From positions 62,105,168 through 62,169,167 of the forward strand of contig CM055102.1 of NCBI GenBank assembly GCA_029204225.1: a stretch of 64,000 bases of DNA. Direction: 5' to 3'. Below are positions 34,200 to 46,107 of this stretch, one piece after another. The stretch's first letter is position 1. Each line of letters opens with the position of its first letter. The translations under genes and the position numbers were made by a program. The notes beneath the pieces are model-generated. The model saw only the letters and a program-made list of their open reading frames with translations, had not been told where the DNA came from and ran no database searches. This DNA comes from Diphasiastrum complanatum (Eukaryota; Streptophyta; Lycopodiopsida; Lycopodiales; Lycopodiaceae).

Positions 34200-34801
34200 A
34201 TTTTGCTAATTCTCACGACTTGTACACCAACAGAGGCTTGGCTAAGCAGAAGAAGAAGAAAGGCCCAAAGCAATCAAAGCAAGACCGAAAACCAACACAG
34301 CACAAGGAACAGTCAAATCCTCAGACTAAGAAGAAGTTGTTCTACAGATACTGCAAGAGAAACAACCACGAGATTCAAGACTGTCGGATACTACAAGCAA
34401 AGAACAACAGCAAGGGACAGTCAAATCAAGTGGCCAAAGCAGCTACAGAAGGTCCACAACCAATTCAAGAAGCGGATCATGATGGCTTCATGACCAACCA
34501 TCAAGGAGCATCCAACGACGATAATAGCACACAAGCTATTAAAGGTAAAGGTACTATAAGATTAAGCTTTGCAAATGATCAGTCTAAGCTACTTTCTAAA
34601 GTCCTGTATGTACCCGATATGTTTACAAATTTGCTCTCTGTAAGCAGAGATCTAGAACATAAAGTAGAATTTGAATGTGATCAATGCAAAATAGTTGATA
34701 GGACAGGCAAGATCCTAGCACTCGGAAAGAGTCATGGATACTTGTATAGATTAAGTCATTGCTTTTCTGCCTCTCAAAGAAAATGCCATGAGTTGCTCTA
34801 G
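34200..34801 (+). pseudogene. copia gag C-terminus and partial protease (family A/E)
   Basis: The frame from about 34220 is lysine-rich (KQKKKKGPKQSK) and then has a knuckle YCKRNNHEIQDC that lacks the first Cys of CX2C in favour of Y-R-Y-C. After a QGASNDDNS stretch it reads AIKGKGTIRLSFAND, LSKVLYVPD and TNLLSVSRDLEH, the second half of copia protease. The catalytic DSGAT segment is missing by internal deletion: relic E keeps a DSDAT version at about 47690. The gag N-terminus is also missing, as the fragment starts 90 bases after the primer site. It ends at the stop at 34801, and no integrase or RT follows. Confidence 0.75.
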
Positions 34802-35769
34802 AAAAATACTCAACCTATTGCTTAATTATATTATTTTTCTTGACTCTTTTATTCATTGTCATTGGCGACATCTTAGAGTTGTCTCTCTAAAGAACATCTG
34901 GTTAGATAAAAATTGTAAAGTTGTTTTCTTTAAGTGGATTACAACAAATAGCTAGTTTGTTTTATTATGAAACACATATTATAATATATAAAGTGCAATA
35001 ATCCCAATGCTCAAGGTAAACTAGACTTGATGGGACAACATGGTACGTGGATAATCCATGTAAGGACAATGCATGTGTGAAATATCTAGAATAACAGAAA
35101 ATCACTTCAGCCTCCTGTAATGCCACTGTGACAAGGAATTTTTCTTATAGCTGAATTCTGTGTGGATAATCCATGCACAACATGTAGCTAGCCGCCAAAA
35201 ACTATTTTTCACCTGAATCAAATCTACACAAATAATCCAGGCAAAATGTTTTCCTCCAAAATGTTGTTGCAGTTTCGCATGGATAATTCACACAAATACA
35301 TTTTATAATGCCATTGATTGCAACTCTTGGCAAACATACCGAATCTTGTAAAAAATGTTGTTTATGTGTGATTATCTACACATGTTCCCTACAAATAAAA
35401 CCTTTGAAAATCAAGCAATTTTCGTGCCTCACATGAAAAATATAGATTTTTGTAGTTGTACGTGTACCTCTATTGGCTCCTAATCACAAATACAATAATT
35501 GAAAGCTCTAACATCGGGTGAGAGTTGGATGGATTGTGAACCATGGGGAGGTGAACCGTCATGAGGTGAGTCTGCTAGGTATAATTTCAACAACCATTTT
35601 GCAAGATGAACCAAATATGCTAAGCAAGTTGAGATCTCTAACTTCTACATATGGATGAGAGAAAGGATATGTTACGATGATGTCTTATCACACTTTCTAT
35701 AACTTAAAGGAAAGGGGGGGGGGAGGGGAATTAGTTTGTATGTGTTTGTCTTTATGTTGTGTGCATGTG
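34802..35769. other. no recognised gene; TGGATAATCCA words
   Basis: At 35040-35370 the word GTGGATAATCCATG or near variants (GATAATTCA, AATAATCCA) recurs about seven times at 50-80 bp spacing. A G-run (35714-35727) follows. No coding signal. Confidence 0.35.
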
Positions 35770-36095
35770 CATTGTTTAACATTGTTAAAATCATACATAC
35801 ATTTTTAAAAAAAAGCTACTTTTTATTTAAGGATTGTAACAAGTCCTATCATTGTATATAGGCTAACCACAACAAACTTCTATTATGGAACAACTAGTCC
35901 ATGAATACTACCATTATATTTAAGATCACATCCAATGCTCCACAATAGAAAAGAGAGATTATATCAAAGCTCGTATTTGGCACTACGCTATTGTCCAATG
36001 GTAGTATGATACTAGAAAAGAACAAATGATATAGAGTGAAATTGAAAATGACAATCCAAACTACATGTGGATCCAGCATTGTCACACAGTGTCAT
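35770..36095 (-). repeat. 325-bp repeat, inverted copy 1
   Basis: The reverse complement of 38104-38425, very close in sequence. Edges are GTTTAACATTGTTAAAATC on one side and ATTGTCACACAGTGTCATG on the other. No clear terminal inverted repeat. Copy 2 sits exactly at the joins between two different copia relics. Confidence 0.8.
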
Positions 36096-36594
36096 GTCAC
36101 CAACAAAAATGCACCGTACCTTTTCTTTGTGCCACAAAATTTGTATAAATTCCCCACATAATTTGTCTAGTTTTTAACATACACTAGCAAAGGCCTACAA
36201 TTTACCATTTTAACACCTACCAACAATATAAGTTAATGCAATACAATGGGGACATGTTGTTTCATTTAAACAAAACATTTGAAAAAATATATATTAGTGT
36301 GAAAAAAACTACCAATCCAGAGGCATGAAAATATGTCTGCCTTCTCAACACCAACATCTGCCACATCTATGATCATTTGCTTCTTTCCCTTCTCACCTTC
36401 ATAAATAGGCAACAAATTTTGTCACAAGCTCTTTATTATAATCCATTCACAAACATGGCCTACGTGTCAGATTTATTGCTTTTGTAACAACCCTATTCTT
36501 GCGCTCCAAATCAAGTAATGTGCCACCTTGTGGGCAAACTTGGTACATCAAGATAAATAGCATGAAGGAGGGTGGTCTCTTAAGGGTCCCTAGC
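36096..36594. other. no recognised feature
   Basis: AT-rich sequence between two repeats; no domain seen. Confidence 0.3.
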
Positions 36595-36930
36595 CATTGC
36601 AAATAGTGATATAATACACTATGAGGGATCTAGAACTTCCCCAAAATCTCCCTTTGGTAAGGCTTTACACATCCTATTATCCTATCATATGGAAAGTGGG
36701 ACTCACAGATACAAGTCCATGTGCGATGTAGTGATGTCTCAATTAGTGGACATATTGAGGAGTGATGTCTTCACTAGTCGCATGGGCCAAGTTTGAAGAA
36801 TAGACAAAACTCTAGCTTGATCACTTTGCAATTTCATGTACATATTGAAATCACACATGTGTGGACCATGTTCCCATGTGTGGAGGGTAGGCATCATCCT
36901 TTTAGTTCATTCATGAATATTCGATAGCAC
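36595..36930 (-). repeat. block Z (copy 2, inverted)
   Basis: Reverse complement of 29209-29520. It includes the CCCATGTGTGGAGGGTAGGC region. Distance between the two arms is about 7 kb. Confidence 0.8.
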
Positions 36931-37149
36931 TGAAGCACAATAAAATAGCAATTACAACCAAAAAATGGCGGCGTAACTGGGAGGCTCAAATAATATGTAT
37001 CATGGATGGAGTGTCAAGTAATTTGTGCTGGGATGGTCTATTTATAGATTGCATCCAAGTATTAGCTACATTAAATGTTTGTCACCTAATTAGGTAAGTC
37101 GTTGTACTTGGAAGTATATGGCTTTTGTGACAACTGTAAATAGTGTATA

Positions 37150-37875
37150 CTGTCAACAGATTAGGAATGTTGATGCGGACGAGGACTCGCAAATTCTCTC
37201 ACTTCGCATTTTACGTGAAGTGGTTTTCTCTCACGTTGCAAATTTCAGGAAGTGGCTGGGAGCATCCTTCGTTCAAAACAGACGACCTTCACTTTTTCTC
37301 TCTCTTCGGATTTTTTCACGAAAAAGTCGAAGGTGCCCTAAAACAGTTCAAGTTTTGAAATAAATGACCTTCAAGAATTCTCTCTCTCTTCGCATTTTGC
37401 AAAAAAGCCAAAAGTGCTCTAAAATGGTTGAACTTTGAACTGTGCCTAAGTGTCACATTTCAGGGAATGCGAAAAAGGCAAAGCTGTTGCAAAATAGTTT
37501 AAACTGTTGAACTATGCTAGTTTAGCATTTTGAGAAAGTACAAAAAAGCCGACACTGTGGAATACACAGTTCATTTTTACAGACTGTCGCAACACTTAGA
37601 GTATTTCTGCGGATTGTCGCGACAATTAGAGTAATTTTTGCAGACTGTCATGAAAGTAATGTATCTCTATAGACTTGTTCTAAATGCTGATTTCATTGAA
37701 GTCCTTGAACATGGCCAAGTCTTCAATGACTTCAAATTATTGAACTTAACATCTAAACTTGAAATTATGATAGGATTGGTTACCCTTTGTTGGAGATTAG
37801 CCGGAAGCCCGTTGTAGACGTTCTGACTATCTAAATTGTAATTCCAAGGAGACAACTATGGCCTTAATTTTCAAC
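37150..37875 (-). repeat. LTR of copia C (copy 2)
   Basis: Matches 21710-22211 on the same strand, but lacks about 120 bp near the start (37845-37860) and is longer at the distal side, where the CTTCGCATTTT...GAAGGTG unit recurs four to five times (37200-37420). The first base pair is altered (AGTTGAAAATT instead of TGTTGAAAATT). The distal end is approximate. Confidence 0.65.
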
Positions 37876-37895
37876 TGTCCCTCTTAAGGTCACGG

Positions 37896-38103
37896 TTAGT
37901 GCCTTGGTATCTTCGTCAGGTTCAACATGTTGAAGAACTTCTGATGCTTGATCCTGGAAAGCGCTTTGGTGAAGAAGTCTACGACCATTTCTGTTGTGGA
38001 GTGGTATTGAAGGATCACTTGCCTTGAAAAAACTTTCTCCCGAATGAAATGGTACTGGATTTCTATGTGCTTGGATTTACCATGATGTCTGGGATCACTA
38101 GAC
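37896..38103 (-). pseudogene. copia C RNase H tail (copy 2)
   Basis: The frame reads SDPRHHGKSKHIEIQYHFI, REKVFSRQ and a VVDFFTKAL version of the terminal ADIFTKAL motif, ending about 20 bases before the LTR. Upstream coding is cut off at 38104 by the 325-bp repeat. Only about 65 codons survive, so the fragment is dead. Confidence 0.8.
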
Positions 38104-38425
38104 ATGACACTGTGTGACAATGCTGGATCCACATATAGTTTGGATTGTCATTTTCAATTTCACTCTATACCATTTGTTCTTTTCTAGTATCATACTACCA
38201 TTGGACAATAGCGTAGTGCCAATTACAAGCTTTGATATAAATTTCTCTTTTCTATTGTGGAGCATTGGATGTGATCTTAAATGTAATGGTAGTATTCATG
38301 GACTAGTTGTTCCATAATAGAAGCTTGTTGTGGTTAGCCTATACAATGATAGGACTTGTTACAATCCTTAAATAACAAGTAGCTTTTTTTAAAAAATGTA
38401 TGTATGATTTTAACAATGTTAAACA
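38104..38425 (+). repeat. 325-bp repeat, copy 2
   Basis: Inverted partner of 35770-36095. Its left edge joins the copia C RNase H frame and its right edge joins the RT of copia E. It may mark an insertion with flanking deletion or a rearrangement point. Confidence 0.75.
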
Positions 38426-38475
38426 GTCTCATCTACTCCTCTTCCTTCTTGGTCTAAGGGCATTGGTCCCTTGAC
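38426..38475 (-). pseudogene. short continuation of copia E RT, left of element D
   Basis: Reads on the minus strand as a GTNALRPRRKRSR-like stretch, matching the equivalent region of the copia at 1010-1045 (GTNALKPSRKRSR). It was joined to 44644 before element D inserted. Confidence 0.7.
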
Positions 38476-38480
38476 AGATG

Positions 38481-39162
38481 TGTACAAATTACAGCAAATA
38501 AGGATCCTAAAACACTTGAAATGATGAGGAAAACAATAGATTATGATTTCATAAGATTAGCACAAGTTGAACCATCAAAATCCATCAAAAATCTATGCTT
38601 GAACCTCACTAAATGGCCCAAATCCTTGAAGAAGGCTTCACACGTGTGAAAGTACGGCCTCCCACAGTCTGAGTACTGTACACCAGACCTACATTCAATC
38701 CTATAATCATTAGTAATCACACGTACTCAAACAATTATGAACATAGAGAGCAATTGCACCATTATGAGAGAAAAAACATGAAATTGCTTGATTGATTTTG
38801 GTGAGATATCATCACCTATATATACATGATCCATCATGGTTTTGGGCAGGTATGAGTAGCCCTAAACCTATCCCTAATGCTAATTTTGGTGGATCTTTCA
38901 TCCCTACCAAGTTAGGGTTGGAATTTTGGAGATCCCTCAACAATGCAAAAATTACCAAAAATAGCTCCTATTTTTTCTCCCTTGTATCTAAGCATAATTT
39001 GGACTCATTCCAAAGGTTCTAACACTTAGGTCTACTTGAGAACATCCTTATGAATGGAATCCTATGCTATTTGGCACATGTGACAAGCCACATCATGACC
39101 ATCTAACTATTTACAAGTCATATGACCAAAACTAGTCAAGCTAGAATTGTGAATTTTTAACA
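38481..39162 (-). repeat. 3' LTR of copia D
   Basis: On the plus strand TGTACAAATT...AATTTTTAACA. On the element's own strand it starts TGTTAAAAATT after the purine tract GTGAGGAGGAG. Confidence 0.96.
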
Positions 39163-39176
39163 CTCCTCCTCACTAT

Positions 39177-42100
39177 CTAGCTTGGTTCAATCATTGCTTT
39201 ACTAATCACTCCAAGTGATGATCTGAACTTCATAAAAGGTGTCTTTTGAAGTGGTTTAGTAAGTAGATCAGCTACACATTCATTGCTTGGAACATGCTCC
39301 AAAGCAATCTCCTTGGCTTGCACCATTTCTCTCACAAAGTGATGGCATATCTCAATGTGCTTAGATCTTGCATGGAAGATTGGGTTAGATGCAAGGTGTT
39401 GGGCTGATATATTGTCATTGTAGATGATTGGTGTCTCCTCTGAATCCATGATCTTTAGTTCCACCAATAATCTCTTGATCCAAAGTACCTCCTTTGTAGT
39501 GGTTGTCAAAGCTTTGTACTCGGCCTCGGTTGAAGATAGAGATATAGTTTCTTGCTTTTTTGAAAGCCATGAAACCACACCTTCTCCTATGAAAGTTGAA
39601 TAGGCACTTGTTGATTTCCTATCCCTCTTGTCCCCTGCAAAATCTGAATCACTAAATGCATGAAGGTTAATCACATCTCCTCTATATAGAATCCCAAAAT
39701 CCAATGTACCCGAGATGTATCTTAGAATCCTCTTAGTCTTTTTCCAATGGATATTCAATGGCTTTTGCATGGATTGGCTCAACCTACATACACTAAAGCT
39801 AAGATCTGGTCTAGTTATAGTGATCCACATTAAGGAACCTATAAGTTGCCTAAACAAAGTGATGTCCATGAAGGATCGTTCATCATCTTCATTTGGCACT
39901 TTTACATCTTGCTCCATTGGTGTGTCAACACTTTTGCATACTTCCATCTTAAACTTCTTCAAAATACTTTGAGCATAGTTTACTTGACTTATAAAGATAA
40001 AATCAGACCCTCTAAGTACTTCTATGCCTAAGATGAAGTGAAGACACCCTAGATCTACCATCTTGAACTCTAAGGATAGATCTATCTTGATTTTTTCAAT
40101 ACCATCAACACTATTTCCACTAATGATGATGTCATCTACATAAATGAGTAAAAGTACAATACCAACATCATCAAACTTAATGTAAAGAGTAGGATCATAT
40201 TCACTTTGAACAAAAGAAAGTGAAATAAGATAGCAATGTAGTCTTGAATTCCAAGATCTCGAGGCTTGCTTCAAGTCATAGATGCTTCTTTGGAGATGGC
40301 ATACTTTGTTCTCCATTCCATGCTTGATGAACCCTTGTGGCTGCTCCATATAGATATCCTCTTCCAAAAAACCATTCAAGAAAGCATTAGAGACATCCAT
40401 TTGACATAGAATCCATCCAAAATGTGATGCAAGTGCAATGATTAGTCTTATTGTGACCACCTTGGCCACGGGTGCAAAAGTTTCCTCATAGTCTATCCCT
40501 CTCTCTTGAGCATAACCTTATGCAACTAATATTGCTTTATGTTTGTTAGCACTCCCATTTGCATTCAACTTAAGCTTGAAGACCCACTTGCATCCTATTA
40601 CATTCCTTTGAGGTCTCTCAACAAGCAACCAAGTTTCATTCTCAATCAAGGCATCATACTCATCCAACATAGCTTTATACCATTCTTTGGAGTTCAATGC
40701 ATCTTCAACATTAGATGGTTCTTCAAAACTAGATAAAGCATAAGAAGTGGATGAGATACCCTCAACTTGCTGTCCTTTGCCTTGATATGTGAGCCTTGAT
40801 GGCTCCACTTTTGCCCTTGAAGATCTCCTTGGTGTGATAGGTGGGTTTGGTGCTTGCTCCTCCATGAGCTCCTCCTCAAAACCAAGATCTTGCTCCTCGG
40901 CCATCTTCTTCTTGATTGTTGGAGCACTTGAGCCTTCTTCAAGCATATGCATATGATGTTCATCAAAGATGACATCCCTTGAAACAACAAATTTGTTCAA
41001 GGATGGGAGATAGACTTTGTAGCCCTTGCTTGAGCTTGCATATCCAAGCATGATCCATCTTGTGGAAGATGGATCCTCCTTGGTTCTTGTTTCCAATGGC
41101 ACATGCACATAACATATACACCCAAAAACTTTCAAGTGATTAAGATTGGGTTTCTTTCCATACAACATCTCATAAGGAGTTTTGCCTTCAATTGCTTTGC
41201 AAGACACCCTATTCATCAAGTAGTTTGCACATACAAGAGACTCACCCCAAAAGGATTTGGGCAAACAAGCATCTAATCTTAAAGCCTTAGAGCATTCACA
41301 TAATGTTCTATTCCTTCTTTCAGCAACTCCATTTTGTTGAGGAGTGTAAGGACAAGAAGTCTCTTTCTTGATCCCTTCCTCCTCACAAAAGGCCTTGAAC
41401 TCATTGGAGATGAATTCTCCACCATTGTCACTTCTAAGAATCTTGATGCTATGATTATGATGCTTTTCCACAAAAAACTTTAAGTTTACAAAAGTATCAA
41501 ATACTTGAGACTTGAAGGAAAGTAAGAACACCCAACAATATCTTGAGTAGTCATCAATGAAGGTTAAAAACATGGATGAACCTCCATTAGATTTGGTGCT
41601 AGCAATGTGCACATCCGAGTGTATGAGTTCAAGAGGATGAGATGACTTTGTGATGGAGTTAGGAAACACCTTCTTATGTGCCTTGGATAAGGCACAAGCT
41701 TCACAAACCTTGTCTTCCTTCCCAATAGACCTTGGTAGGCCTAAAGCATACTCCTCCTTGATCATAGCCTCCATGGAACCCGAGTTGACATGTCCAAGTC
41801 TTTTGTGCCATAAAGGAAAAGTAGATATCTTGCTCTTCTCGGCCAACATGACAACATTAGTATCCACAAATGCATCCAACTTATAAAGTTTGCCAAGTCT
41901 AGTGCCCTTAGCCACTATCTTACCCTTCTTCTTGATGAAACATTCATTTGAAGCAAAGTCAACATTGAAACCATTGTCTACCATTTGGCCAACACTTAGT
42001 AAATTCTTTGTTATTGTAGGAATGTACAAAACACCTTCTATGTTGATCTTTTTGGAAGATCCTAAGCAAAGGGGAATTCTACCAACTCCTTCAATATTAC

Positions 42101-43145
42101 AAGCTTCATCATTTGTTGTATAGATAGACTTTATAGGTCCATCATAAGATAAGAGAGAAGAGAAAAACTCCCTTTTACTAGTCATGTGTGAACTAGCACC
42201 CGAGTCAATCCACCAAGGATCTTCTCCTTTGAAGCTTGTTGAAGAAAATATGGACATCATGAGAGAGTCCTCATGTGAACTCTCCTCCTCCTCCTCTTTG
42301 CTCATGTTGGCTTGGCTTTGATCTTGCTTCCTCTTGAAGCATTCCGAGGCATAATGCCCCATCTTGCTACAATAGTAGCACTTCACCTTTGATTTGTCCT
42401 TCTTGACTTTGGTGGTTGATGGAGATGCCTTTGAGGGTCCTTCTTGATCCTCAAGATTTGTAGACTTCTTGAATGTTGATACTTTGCCTTTGGACTTGCC
42501 TTTGCCTTTGGTGAAGAGAGCTTGGTCATCTCCACCTTGTATGGAAAGCCTATCCATCCTCTCTTGCATTTGGCTCCTTCTTGATTCCTCAGTCATGAGT
42601 GTGCCTTGGAGTTCTTCAAGTATGGGTAGCTTACCCATAATTGCATATCCCTGAACCAAATTGTCAAATTCAAAGCTTAGTCCATTCAATATGAGTTGAA
42701 CAAGCTCTTCATCCTTGATAGGATCACCTATAAAGGCTAGCTCTTTGTTCAATTCCTTTACTCTTAGGACAAAAGTATGTGCACTCTCTCCTTTCTTTTG
42801 ATAGCTTCTATAGATTTGATTCTTCAAAGCTAACATTCTAGTTTGGTTCTTGGATTCATAGACCTTTTGCAAAGTCTCCCAAGCATCTTGAGCTGAAGTG
42901 CAATCTCCTACCTCTCTTTAGAGTTCATTTGCAACATTCATTTTTATGCAATGTAGTGCAACATTGCACCTCTTGATGTAGTTGGCTTTTTCTTGAGGAT
43001 GAGTAGGTTCACCCTCCTTACCATTTACAATTTCCATCAGATCTTGCATGATCATGATAGATTCCATTCTAACTTTCCATATGGAATAGTTAGTTTTGTT
43101 GAGCCTTTCATTAGTATCCAAAAGATATGCATTTATAGATGCCAT
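39177..43145 (-). pseudogene. copia D gag-pol polyprotein with two in-frame stops
   Basis: One continuous frame of 1323 codons. Gag start: LNKTNYSIWKVRMESI (from 43145), UBN2-like middle, zinc knuckle CYYCSKMGHYASEC (about 42375). Protease WWIDSGASSHMTS (about 42210). Integrase: HKRLGHVNS with CEACALSKAHK, HSDVHIAS, LRSDNGGEF and PQQNGVAERRNRT. RT: CKWVFKLKLN, QMDVSNAFLNG and YVDDIIISG. RNase H: FSDSDFAGDKRDRKST, SLSSTEAEYKAL and a terminal VADLLTKPL. Two stop codons interrupt it, at 42918-42920 in gag and 40518-40520 in RT, the latter where the family has Lys in the LVAKGYAQ motif. Both can be single-base changes. Everything else looks intact. It would make the particle, cDNA and integration machinery; in this copy the stops should prevent a full polyprotein, though the element could be mobilised in trans. 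Confidence 0.93.
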
Positions 43146-43956
43146 CTAGTCTCCTAATCAAGGACTTGACACAAATGAAGGTTAATTCTATTGATTTGAT
43201 TGAAGGTCTATCTTATTCCACTTCTTAGGGACCTGAAAAGATCAGTAATAGACTTCCTATAAAGATCTAAGAATGATCTCTAACAAAATCAAATCATAGA
43301 ATACTAGAAACAATGCACTTGCTTGATTGAAGTAGACAATACTAGTAGAATTGTCCCTCTTTCTATAAAGAACATTAAAGCTTCCAAATGATCTGATCAA
43401 GAGTGAATTTCAGCAACCTAATATACTTCCAAAATCACTTGTAAAAGAGCTAAATGGAACTTAATGAGGATGCAACACAATCTACTATCCAATCACAAGC
43501 AAAAAATGATCAAAATTGATGAAAAATTGATCTAATTTGGTGCATAAGTCAAGCAATGGTTGGACTGAACCTAAATCACTTTAGGAGGTGCCTACTACAC
43601 CTTAGAACAGCCTTGAAGAGTCCCCAAAACTCTGATCTTCCCTCTCCTTGAATACTAGAAAGCCTCCTCTATGAAATCACCTCCAAAACTCGCTTAGAAA
43701 TCAATGCTTGGAGCAAGCAAAACTTGCTATCTTGGTAATGTGAATTGAATTCAACTTTGCCTCTGGTTTTAGACAACTAAACACCTGCAAATGAAGTCAC
43801 ACAACACCAATCTCCAATGTATTTGACTCACTTTGTGTTCTAAAATCAATACTAGATGCTAAGATCCAATCTACACAAGATTTAGATCAAAAATTGTGAT
43901 CAAATTGAATGAAAACCAAGGATTTAGCTCATTTCAACCTTTAGGCTCTGATACCA

Positions 43957-44638
43957 TGTAAAAATTAAAGCAAATAAGGATCCTAAAACACTTGAAATGA
44001 TGAGGAAAACAATAGATTATGATTTCATAAGATCAGCACAAGTTGAACCATCAAAATCCATCAAAAATCTATGCTTGAACCTCACTAAATGGCCCAAATC
44101 CTTGAAGAAGGCTTCACACGTGTGAAAGTACGGCCTCCCACAGTCTGAGTACTGTACACCAGACCTACATTCAATCCTATAATCATTAGTAATCACAAGT
44201 ACTCAAACAATTATGAACATAGAGAGCAATTGCACCATTATGAGAGAAAAAACATGAAATTGCTTGATTGATTTTGGTGAGATATCATCACCTATATATA
44301 CATGATCCATCACGGTTTTGGGCAGGTATGAGTAGCCCTAAACCTATCCCTAATGCTAATTTTGGTGGATCTTTCATCCCTACCAAGTTAGGGTTGGAAT
44401 CTTGGAGATCCCTCAACAATGCAAAAATTACCAAAAATAGCTCCTATTTTTTCTCCCTTGTATCTAAGCATAATTTGGACTCATTACAAAGGTTCTAACA
44501 CTTAGGTCTACTTGAGAACATCCTTATGAATGGAATCCTATGCTATTTGTCACGTGTGACAAGCCACATCATGACCATCTAACTATTTACAAGTCATATG
44601 ACCAAAACTAGTCAAGCTAGAATTGTGAATTTTTAACA
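43957..44638 (-). repeat. 5' LTR of copia D
   Basis: 682 bp. On the element's strand the LTR ends TACA and is followed directly by the primer site (43944-43956). The untranslated leader (43146-43943) carries no convincing frame. Confidence 0.96.
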
Positions 44639-44643
44639 AGATG

Positions 44644-45321
44644 CAGGCCTGAACCCATCGGTGAGTGAGCTAACTTGCAGTTCATTAGACTATATCTACT
44701 AAGAACATTGCGAAGGTACCTTTGTTGAGTGTTATAAATCAGTTGTTTCGCTCTATCTCGATGGATTTGAATGCCCAGACAGAAGTGAGCTTCACCAGGT
44801 CAATCATGCCAAACTCAGAAAACAGCATCTGTTTAGCATTCTTAACCAAATTGGTATTGTTGTTAAAAAGCAACGTATCATTCACGTATAAGGTGATGAT
44901 AATGAAAGATTGTGAAACCGACTTGGAATAGACGTTGCAATCAGTAGTGCTTTGGTTGGAAATCTTGTTGGATGAGGAATGTGTTGATTCTCTGAAACCA
45001 AGCTCTGTCAAACTGTTTCAAGCCGTAAAGTGCCTTATGGAGTTTACAGACATAATTATGGGTTGAATCATGTAGATGTCTTCTTCTATAACTCCATTCA
45101 GATAAGTTGTTTGTACATTGAGTTGATGCGCTTCAAGGTCGGCTGCTGCAGCATACGATAGAAGGGCTCGGATCGATGAATGCTTGACTATTGGACTAAA
45201 AGTCTCACTATAGTCAATGTTGGAGATCTGAGTGAATCCTCGTGCTACCAGTCTTGCCTTCTTTTGATCAATTGCTCCATTGGCATTATACTTTATCTTG
45301 AAGATCCATTTGCAATCGATG
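44644..45321 (-). pseudogene. copia E reverse transcriptase (middle part)
   Basis: From 45321 downward in shifting frames: IDCKWIFKIKYNANGAI, KARLVARGFTQI, IDYSETFSPIV, then [19 protein letters not shown], where the family has QMDVxxAFL. The active-site region reads LYVNDTLLF (about 44880), with N in place of the first Asp of YVDD. WAFKSIEIER follows. The reading frame is broken at least three times. Element D lies at its left edge and a MITE at its right edge. RT of this copy cannot be active because of both the breaks and the changed active site. Confidence 0.88.
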
Positions 45322-45700
45322 CATTAGGGAAGTTTTGAGCTCCAAAAAGACCCTTTAAAAATTCGTGCAAGATCTCTTTTATATTGTTAAGATATTATAA
45401 CACTAATACTTTTGACTTGCCATAACTTTTTAGTCATAGCTCAAAAGTATGTCATGTAACATATAATTGGAAAGCCCTTGTTGAGCGCCTTCCAATGCAG
45501 CAAACTCCGCTAAATTTGGATTTACCACTAAAAGTTATGCCATTTTTAGTGTGGAATCAAAATGTGGACTCAAAAAAGTTAAGTTACGTAGATTTCAAAT
45601 TTGAGTGTTTTGATTGGTCCATGTGTAAGAAAAATTTAAGAAAAAATATAAAAAAAATCTTTACAAATGGTCTTTTTTTGGATTTAGAACTCCTCTAATG
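45322..45700 (+). mobile_element. MITE in copia E, unit 1
   Basis: 379 bp with terminal inverted repeats of about 35 bp: left CATTAGGGAAGTTTTGAGCT, right (reversed) CATTAGAGGAGTTCTAAATC, both followed by CAAAAA-GACC words. Unit 2 is the same element in the same orientation. No coding capacity. On its left is the RT codon run for IDCKW, on its right codons for the preceding residues. The target duplication is two bases or unclear. Confidence 0.8.
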
Positions 45701-45729
45701 ATATTGCAGCCAGTAGGAGCGTCGACTAA
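45701..45729 (-). pseudogene. 29-bp RT sliver between two MITEs
   Basis: On the minus strand it encodes LVDAPTGCN, exactly the residues expected between the NHTW block at 46120 and the IDCKW block at 45315 in a copia RT. It shows that two separate insertions, not a tandem duplication, produced the pair. Confidence 0.8.
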
Positions 45730-46107
45730 CATTAGAGGAATTTTGAGCTCCAAAAAGACCCTTTAAGAATTCTTGCAAGATGTAGTTTATATTATTAAAA
45801 TATTATAACACTAATACTTTTGACTTGCCATAACTTTTCAATCATAGCTCAAAAGTATGTCATCTAACATATCATTGGGAAGTCCTTGTTGAGTGCTTTC
45901 CAATGCACCAGACTTCGCTAAATTCGAACTTACCACTAAAAAGTTATGCCATTTTTAGTGTGGAATCAAAATGTGGACTCAAAAAGTTACGTTACATAGA
46001 TTTCAAATTTGAGTGTTTTGATTGGTCCATGTGTAAGAAAAAATTGAGAAAAAATATAAAAAGAATCTTTACAAAGGGTCTTTTTTGGATTTAGAACTCC
46101 TCTAATG
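45730..46107 (+). mobile_element. MITE in copia E, unit 2
   Basis: 378 bp, terminal inverted repeats CATTAGAGGAATTTTGAGCT (left) and CATTAGAGGAGTTCTAAATC (right, reversed). It closely matches unit 1 throughout. Confidence 0.8.

Larger units (their letters stand above)
38481..44638 (-). mobile_element. copia element D, nearly intact, nested in copia E
   Basis: Two 682-bp LTRs (38481-39162 and 43957-44638) flank a full internal region. Target duplication AGATG is exact at 38476-38480 and 44639-44643. The minus-strand primer site TGGTATCAGAGCC is at 43944-43956, and the purine tract is at 39163-39173. By eye the LTRs differ at about nine positions, so insertion is recent. The coding region holds all copia domains in the usual order with only two in-frame stops and no frameshift. 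It is the youngest complete element in the window. Confidence 0.97.

Noticed and set aside
37118-37363. Frames in the copia C LTR
   Set aside because: Located in LTR repeats, no domain.
41650-42123. Plus-strand frames across copia D
   Set aside because: Antisense shadows of the polyprotein, which is clearly on the minus strand.
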